Origin: RGIG3009 sp045595445
Lineage (GTDB): Bacteria > Bacillota > Clostridia > Oscillospirales > Acutalibacteraceae
Reading direction: 5' to 3'
Assembly (NCBI GenBank): GCA_045595445.1
Contig: JAZOAK010000064.1
Coordinates: 1 to 20,150 of the forward strand
Length of the DNA stretch: 20,150 nucleotides
Shown here: positions 15,397-20,150 of the stretch, piece by piece
Position numbering within the stretch: position 1 is the first letter of the stretch
How the letters are laid out: every line of letters begins with the position of its first letter
Notes under the pieces: generated by a model
What the model was told of the DNA's origin: nothing
The model's input: only the letters and a program-made list of their open reading frames with translations
Databases searched by the model: none
Position numbers and translations under genes: made by a program

Positions 15397-16542
15397 ATGC
15401 AATCAAAAGAAATTATTTCACTCAAGGACATTACCGTTTCATTTGACGGGGAAAAGGTGTTGGACGGGTTAAACCTCAACATCTCAGACGGAGAGTTCGT
15501 CACGCTGCTTGGTCCGTCCGGCTGCGGTAAGACGACAACGCTGCGCATTATCGGCGGCTTCGTGTTCCCGGACAGCGGCAATGTCTTTTTTGACGGTAAA
15601 AACATGACAGACCTGCCCGCTCACAAGCGACAGGTCAATACCATTTTCCAACGCTACGCGCTGTTCCCGCATCTCAACGTGGAGGACAACGTGGCGTTTG
15701 GCATGCGCGTACAGCGCAAGAATAAAGCGGAGATCCGTGAAACGGTCGATCATATGTTGAAACTGGTTAACCTTGTTGGTTTCAACAAGCGTCGTATTGA
15801 CACGTTGTCGGGCGGTCAGCAACAGCGCGTGGCGATTGCGCGCGCTCTTGCCAACAATCCGCGCGTGCTTTTGTTGGACGAACCCCTTGCGGCATTGGAT
15901 CTGAAACTGCGCAAGGATATGCAAGTAGAGCTGAAAAATATTCAAAAGAGCCTTGGTATTACCTTTATCTACGTTACGCACGATCAGGAGGAAGCTCTCT
16001 CGATGTCGGATACCGTGGTGGTAATGGATAACGGCAAAATTCAGCAAATTGGTACGCCACAGGATATTTACAACGAGCCGCAGAATGCGTTTGTGGCGGA
16101 TTTTATCGGCGAGAGTAATATTCTGGACGGTATCATGCACGAAGATTATTTGGTGGAATTTTTCGGCCGCAAGTTCCGTTGCTTGGATGCCGGCTTTGGA
16201 AAAAAAGAGCCGGTGGACGTCGTTATCCGTCCGGAGGATATTGACATTGTGCCTGCCGACAAGGGTGATCTGACAGGCACGGTTACGGCGGTTACTTTTA
16301 AGGGTGTGCATTTTGAAACCATTGTGGATTTCAAGGGCTTTAAGTGGATGATCCAGACCACCGATTATTATCCGGTGGATTCCGTCATCGGCATTGTCTT
16401 GAACCCCGAAGATATTCACATTATGAAAAAATCGGAATATTCGGGCGAGTTCGGTGATTACAGCTCGTATTCCGAGGAATTTGATGAAATGGCCAATCCC
16501 GAGATCGATCTGACCGAGGATGCCGCGGAGGCAGAGGCATGA
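15397..16542 (+). CDS. potA: Spermidine/putrescine ABC transporter, ATP-binding protein
   Basis: This is the 381-residue ATPase of a polyamine importer. Walker A GPSGCGKT is at 39-46, the Q-loop follows in NTIFQRYALFPH, the signature LSGGQQQR is at 137-144, Walker B LLLDE at 158-162 and the switch histidine in YVTHDQEEA. The C-terminal regulatory TOBE-type domain contains VDVVIRPEDIDI and a second NPEDIHIM motif. About 35 acidic and serine/tyrosine-rich residues are appended at the end. The ATG follows AAAGGGGG at 8 nt. It is the first gene of the operon, and its stop overlaps the potB start (ATGA). The operon order A-B-C-D and the partners support a polyamine role over other PotA-like importers. 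Confidence 0.94.
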   Translation: MQSKEIISLKDITVSFDGEKVLDGLNLNISDGEFVTLLGPSGCGKTTTLRIIGGFVFPDSGNVFFDGKNMTDLPAHKRQVNTIFQRYALFPHLNVEDNVAFGMRVQRKNKAEIRETVDHMLKLVNLVGFNKRRIDTLSGGQQQRVAIARALANNPRVLLLDEPLAALDLKLRKDMQVELKNIQKSLGITFIYVTHDQEEALSMSDTVVVMDNGKIQQIGTPQDIYNEPQNAFVADFIGESNILDGIMHEDYLVEFFGRKFRCLDAGFGKKEPVDVVIRPEDIDIVPADKGDLTGTVTAVTFKGVHFETIVDFKGFKWMIQTTDYYPVDSVIGIVLNPEDIHIMKKSEYSGEFGDYSSYSEEFDEMANPEIDLTEDAAEAEA

Positions 16543-17363
16543 TCAAATCGAGAGGGGCGGCTGCACCGTTTGCAGTATGGATGGCGCTGTTTACCGTTAT
16601 CCCGCTCGGTATCGTTCTTTGGTTTGCGTTTACCGATGACGGCGGTAACTTTACACTGTCCAACTTATCTTCTATTGTGGAATATGCCGGTACGTTCGGC
16701 ATTTCTATTGCACTTGGGGCGATCGCAACCGTGATCTGCCTTGTTTTGGCGTTCCCGCTTGCTTATACCATCTCTCGTGCACAAGGTCGCGTGCAGCAGA
16801 CGATGGTAATGATCATTATGCTGCCGATGTGGATGAATTTTTTGCTTCGCACTTACGCATGGATGTCCATTTTGGAAAATAATGGCTTTATCAATCAGTT
16901 GTTGCGCCTTGTCGGCGTGTTGTCGGAGGGGCAGTCGTTGACGTTGATCAATACCAATTCAGCGGTCATATTGGGCATGGTATATAACTTCTTGCCCTTT
17001 ATGGTGTTGCCGCTGTATTCCGTTATGGCAAAAATCGATAACAGTGTTATCGAAGCAGCACAGGATCTGGGTTCCAACATTTTTCAGGTGTTTTGCAAGG
17101 TGATCCTTCCGCTGTCGGTACCCGGTATGCTCAGCGGTATTACCATGGTGTTTGTACCTGCGGTCAGTACCTTTGTTATCACCAAATTACTTGGCGGCAG
17201 CAAGACGCTGATGATCGGTGATACCATTGAAACCATGTTTATCGGTCAAGGTGCCAACTATCATGTCGGCGCCACGTTATCGCTTGTTTTGATGGTGATG
17301 ATCCTCATTTGCATGGCGGTCACCGGCATGGTGGATAAGGGAGAGGAGGATGAGTTGTCTTGA
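16539..17363 (+). CDS. potB: Spermidine/putrescine ABC transporter permease
   Basis: This 274-residue inner permease subunit has about six membrane segments. The ATPase-coupling EAA loop reads EAAQDLGSNIFQVFCKVILP. The middle of the protein, MWMNFLLRTYAWMSIL, is typical of PotB. It pairs with PotC to form the membrane channel of the importer. The start overlaps the potA stop by 4 nt, and the AGAGG of the potA end serves as a weak ribosome site, so translation is coupled. The stop overlaps the potC TTG start. Confidence 0.94.
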   Translation: MIKSRGAAAPFAVWMALFTVIPLGIVLWFAFTDDGGNFTLSNLSSIVEYAGTFGISIALGAIATVICLVLAFPLAYTISRAQGRVQQTMVMIIMLPMWMNFLLRTYAWMSILENNGFINQLLRLVGVLSEGQSLTLINTNSAVILGMVYNFLPFMVLPLYSVMAKIDNSVIEAAQDLGSNIFQVFCKVILPLSVPGMLSGITMVFVPAVSTFVITKLLGGSKTLMIGDTIETMFIGQGANYHVGATLSLVLMVMILICMAVTGMVDKGEEDELS

Positions 17364-18166
17364 AAACTCTCTCCCGTATTTACAACGGTCTGATTTTTGC
17401 GTTTTTATATGCGCCCATCATTGTCTTGATCGTCTTCTCATTTAACGATTCCAAAAGCCGCGTGGTTTGGAACGGCTTTTCGTTGCGCTGGTATGAGGAA
17501 CTGTTCCGTGACGAGGAAATCTTGGCGGCACTTGGCGTTACCTTATCGGTGGCGGTTATTGCAACGGTTGTTTCTACCATCATCGGTACGTTGGCAGCCA
17601 TCGGTATCCGCAGTGTTAACCGTCGCTTAGGCAAAGTGTTGATGGCGGTCAACAACTTCCCGATGGTAAATCCCGAGATCGTGACGGGTATTGCGCTGAT
17701 GTTGCTCTTTGTTTTCATTTATCGGACCACGGGGTTGTTACAGCCGGGGTACGCGACACTTCTGCTGTCGCATATCACGTTCTGTATTCCGTATGTGATC
17801 TTACAGGTGATGCCGAAACTGCGTCAAGCAAACCCGCACTTATACGAAGCGGCGGTGGATCTCGGCTGTCCTCCAGTTTCGGCTTTTTTGAAAGTCATGG
17901 TACCGGAGATCTTGCCGGGTATCATTACCGGTGCGCTGATGGCATTTACCATGTCGCTGGATGATTTTGTTATCAGTCTGTTCACCTCGGGTGCGACGGC
18001 GCAAAATCTGTCGGTAACGATTTATGCGATGGTAAAACGTCGCGTTACGCCGGAGATCAATGCGCTTTCTACCCTGATGTTCGGTGCGGTGTTGATTCTG
18101 CTTGTGCTTATCAACGTTTTGCAGATCCGCTCGGAGCCCTCGCGCAAAGGAGGAAAAGCAAAATGA
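17360..18166 (+). CDS. potC: Spermidine/putrescine ABC transporter permease
   Basis: This 268-residue second permease subunit has about six membrane segments. The N-terminal YAPIIVLIVFSFNDSK, the EAAVDLGCPP coupling loop and TMSLDDFVIS are all typical of PotC. The start is a TTG at 17360 (TTGA overlap with the potB stop), preceded by GAGAGGAGG (17341-17349); no in-frame ATG is suitably placed. It ends overlapping potD. Confidence 0.94.
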   Translation: MKTLSRIYNGLIFAFLYAPIIVLIVFSFNDSKSRVVWNGFSLRWYEELFRDEEILAALGVTLSVAVIATVVSTIIGTLAAIGIRSVNRRLGKVLMAVNNFPMVNPEIVTGIALMLLFVFIYRTTGLLQPGYATLLLSHITFCIPYVILQVMPKLRQANPHLYEAAVDLGCPPVSAFLKVMVPEILPGIITGALMAFTMSLDDFVISLFTSGATAQNLSVTIYAMVKRRVTPEINALSTLMFGAVLILLVLINVLQIRSEPSRKGGKAK

Positions 18167-19317
18167 AACGGTTGTTAGTGGTTCTCTTGCTTTTCTTGAC
18201 TTTATTCTCTTCTTTTTCGGTTTCGGCGGAAGAGGTTGATACAAGCGTTACGCTGAACGTGTATAACTGGGGCGAGTACATCGATCCGACCGTAAACGAT
18301 CTCTTTACGGAGGAAACGGGTATCAAAGTCAATTACAAGAACTTTACCGATAACGAGAGTATGTATGCGGTGCTGGATTCCGGTGCTGCCGTATATGACA
18401 TTATCGTGCCCTCGGACTATATGATCGGTAAACTGATTAACGAAAACAAGCTGGCAAAGCTGAATTTCGAAAATATCCCCAATGCCGATAAGATCAATCC
18501 GTCTCTTTTGAATCCCAATTACGATCCTGAAAATATGTATTCGGTACCGTACACGTGGGGTACCGTCGGGATTTTTTACAACACCAAATATGTGGACAAA
18601 GCAGATCTGCAAGAGGGTTGGGATCTTCTTTGGAATGAGAAATACGGTGGACGCATCTTTATGTTTGATAACCCGCGCGATGCGTTTGGTATTGCTCTTT
18701 TGAAATGCGGTTATTCGCTCAACACGTTGAGCGCTGATGAGTGGAACGAAGCTTATGAGGCGCTTCGTCTGCAAAAGCCGATCCTCCATCAGTATGTCAT
18801 GGATCAGGTCTATGACAAAATGATCAACGAAGAAGGCTGGATCGCGCCGTATTATGCCGGTGACGGCATCATTATGATGGACGAAGAAGAGGGCAACCCC
18901 GATATTGACTTTTTTGTTCCGACCAATGGAACCAATCTGTTCGTGGATGCCCTGTGCGTGCCGGCAAATTCGCCGCATAAGCGTGAGGCGGAGGAATACA
19001 TCAATTTTCTGTGCCGCCCCGATATTGCGCTGTTAAACGCGGAATATATTGGGTATTCCACACCGATTGAGGAAGTGCGCGCTGCGTTGGATCCCGAAAT
19101 CGCTGAAAATGAAAATTTTTATCCGCCGGAATCGGTGCTGGAAAAAGCGGAAATGTATATCACGTTGCCGACCGATATCAGCACGCATATGGACTCGTTG
19201 TGGATGAAACTGAAACTTGCTGATCCCGCGTGGTCGGTGTTTACCATTTTGGTAGGGGTTGCGGCAGTGCTGTGCTTTGCCCTGTATATCGTGCGCCGCA
19301 TTCGAAGAAAGAGGTAA
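18163..19317 (+). CDS. potD: Spermidine/putrescine-binding protein with C-terminal membrane anchor
   Basis: This 384-residue substrate-binding protein delivers polyamine to PotBC. An export signal (1-22, cleavage after SVSA) leads into the PotD core, which opens with YNWGEYIDP; later landmarks are PSDYMIGKL, SVPYTWGTVGIFYN and APYYAGDG. Unlike most Gram-positive binding proteins it has no lipobox cysteine. Instead, residues 357-377 form a membrane segment followed by RRIRRKR, so the protein is probably a type I membrane protein with the binding domain outside. AAAGGAGG lies 9 nt before the ATG, which overlaps the potC stop. Binding specificity (spermidine, putrescine or another amine) cannot be decided by eye. 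Confidence 0.93.
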   Translation: MKRLLVVLLLFLTLFSSFSVSAEEVDTSVTLNVYNWGEYIDPTVNDLFTEETGIKVNYKNFTDNESMYAVLDSGAAVYDIIVPSDYMIGKLINENKLAKLNFENIPNADKINPSLLNPNYDPENMYSVPYTWGTVGIFYNTKYVDKADLQEGWDLLWNEKYGGRIFMFDNPRDAFGIALLKCGYSLNTLSADEWNEAYEALRLQKPILHQYVMDQVYDKMINEEGWIAPYYAGDGIIMMDEEEGNPDIDFFVPTNGTNLFVDALCVPANSPHKREAEEYINFLCRPDIALLNAEYIGYSTPIEEVRAALDPEIAENENFYPPESVLEKAEMYITLPTDISTHMDSLWMKLKLADPAWSVFTILVGVAAVLCFALYIVRRIRRKR

Positions 19318-19320
19318 GTT

Positions 19321-19989
19321 ATGTCGCGCTTTACTACCATATTGTTTGATTTAGACGGCACGCTGATCGATACGATCGCCGATCTTGCCGATGCCACCGA
19401 AGCCGCGTTGCGCTATTGCGGGCGCGGCAGAGAGGATGGAAAGCCGGTACATTCCTTTGATGAATATCATCAATTTGTCGGTAACGGTTGCTTAAAGCTC
19501 GTTGAGCGTGCGATGGGACAAGCAACTCCTGAGGAAATTGCACGCGCTTATGAGCGGTTTATGGAGATCTACGGGCAGAATTACTGCGTCAAGACCGCAC
19601 CATACGATGGCATTTACGATCTGCTTGATGAATTGGTAAAGCTAGGCTATAAGCTTGGAATCGTAACCAACAAGCCCGAACCGCAAGCGCGTAAGTTGGC
19701 AGCGCTTTTGTTTGATAAGTATCCTTTCGGTTGCGTGTACGGCGGGGCAGTGGAGAGAAGACCTCATAAACCCGATCCACAGGTTGTCCGATTGGCGCTG
19801 GGCGATTTGAATGCCGCGGCAGAGGAAACGCTTTTTGTCGGTGATTCGGATGTGGATATTCTCACGGGGCATAACGCGGGAATGGTTGCTGCGGGTGCAG
19901 TGTGGGGGTTCCGCGGCGAAAAGGAACTTCGTGCCGCCGGTGCGGATATTTTGATTGACCATCCGTTAGATCTTTTGCATTATCTTTGA
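19321..19989 (+). CDS. HAD-superfamily phosphatase, phosphoglycolate phosphatase-like
   Basis: This 222-residue cytosolic HAD hydrolase has the nucleophile motif FDLDGTLIDT (Asp10, Asp12), motif II Thr116 in IVTNKPEP, motif III Lys150 in HKPDP, and motif IV GDSDVD (Asp175, Asp179). A helical cap lies between motifs I and II, typical of Gph and PpaX-type enzymes, which remove phosphate from small metabolites such as phosphoglycolate. The start is 3 nt after the potD stop, with AGAGGT spanning it, so the gene is the fifth of the pot operon. I see no hairpin terminator after it, only a T run at 19990-19995. The true substrate is open. Confidence 0.9.
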   Translation: MSRFTTILFDLDGTLIDTIADLADATEAALRYCGRGREDGKPVHSFDEYHQFVGNGCLKLVERAMGQATPEEIARAYERFMEIYGQNYCVKTAPYDGIYDLLDELVKLGYKLGIVTNKPEPQARKLAALLFDKYPFGCVYGGAVERRPHKPDPQVVRLALGDLNAAAEETLFVGDSDVDILTGHNAGMVAAGAVWGFRGEKELRAAGADILIDHPLDLLHYL

Positions 19990-20018
19990 TTTTTTCTATA
20001 ACCCCGGCTACTTTTCTG

Positions 20019-20047
20019 TTGACAACGGTTCGAAAAAGTGTTATGAT
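20019..20047 (+). promoter_or_regulatory. Promoter of tRNA-Ser
   Basis: A perfect TTGACA (20019-20024), 17 nt, then TATGAT (20042-20047) lie 18 nt before the mature 5' end of the tRNA. It is among the strongest promoter matches in the window, as expected for a stable RNA gene. Confidence 0.88.
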
Positions 20048-20065
20048 TACTTTCGTTCCGGAAAC

Positions 20066-20150
20066 GGAGAGGTGTCCGAGCGGTTTAAGGAGCCGGTCTT
20101 GAAAACCGGTGACTCGAAAGAGCCAAGGGTTCGAATCCCTTCCTCTCCGC
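20066..20150 (+). tRNA. tRNA-Ser (anticodon UGA), 3' CCA cut by the window end
   Basis: The acceptor stem GGAGAGG/CCTCTCC (20066-20072 with 20042+100 to 20148) is perfect, with discriminator G at 20149 as for serine. The anticodon stem CCGGT/ACCGG encloses CTTGAAA, giving anticodon TGA at 20100-20102. A long variable arm (GACTC-GAAA-GAG) marks a class II tRNA, and the T arm AGGG-TTCGAAT-CCCT is normal. The last base of the window, C, is the first of an encoded CCA. Confidence 0.97.

Noticed and set aside
15194..15472. Possible leader peptide or small gene of 92 codons in the pot leader
   Set aside because: It runs from a non-ATG start without a ribosome site into potA in another frame; the RNA structures explain the region better.
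15484..16419. Open frame of 311 codons on the minus strand opposite potA
   Set aside because: It is a shadow of potA: no ribosome site, low-complexity composition, no recognisable domain, and the plus-strand gene has every ABC motif.
18202..18978. Open frame of 258 codons on the minus strand opposite potD
   Set aside because: Antisense shadow of a convincing potD; no ribosome site or known motif.
1..20150. CRISPR array, insertion sequence, prophage or attachment site
   Set aside because: No regularly spaced repeats, transposase or integrase frames were found. The tRNA-Ser at the right edge could serve as an attachment site, but the sequence beyond it is not visible.

Overview
The window looks like an ordinary stretch of chromosome from a low-to-mid GC Firmicute, most likely an anaerobic clostridium of the Oscillospirales/Ruminococcaceae kind. 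This is inference from gene content: a YtrA-type GntR regulator with its ABC transporter, a G5-M23 peptidase, clostridial-style MetG, a LuxS, and an ATP-first potABCD operon. Other clues are strong GGAGG ribosome sites, TTG starts, and promoters of the TTGNNN-N17-TANNNT type. No mobile element, CRISPR array, phage gene or transfer signature was seen.

The layout has two divergent halves that part at about 9593-9717. Everything to the left is on the minus strand: metG, then tatD, then a MATE exporter; next the ytrA-like regulator, its ABC ATPase and a large permease; then the phosphoglucomutase pgcA. Everything to the right is on the plus strand except nth: rluA-luxS, a membrane-anchored G5/M23 endopeptidase, a small CmpB-like membrane protein (convergent with nth), rarA, potABCD-gph, and a tRNA-Ser(UGA) cut by the window end within its CCA tail.

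The genes are mostly housekeeping: sugar-phosphate interconversion, tRNA charging, rRNA/tRNA pseudouridylation, the activated methyl cycle with AI-2 production, DNA repair (Nth) and replication-fork maintenance (RarA), cell-wall hydrolysis, polyamine import, and phosphatase clean-up. The ytrA cluster is probably a stress-inducible ABC module with an autoregulatory operator.

The most interesting material is non-coding. The leader of about 200 nt ahead of potABCD has a promoter, a terminator that competes with an antiterminator helix, and a 10-bp long-range helix that buries the potA ribosome site. It reads like a riboswitch or attenuator that I cannot assign to a known class. The ytrA promoter carries a perfect operator over its start point, and its -35 box sits inside the terminator hairpin of the upstream MATE gene. 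One hairpin shared by two convergent genes writes nearly the same C-terminus (KGKV-N/S) into both proteins. PotD lacks a lipobox and instead has a C-terminal membrane anchor.
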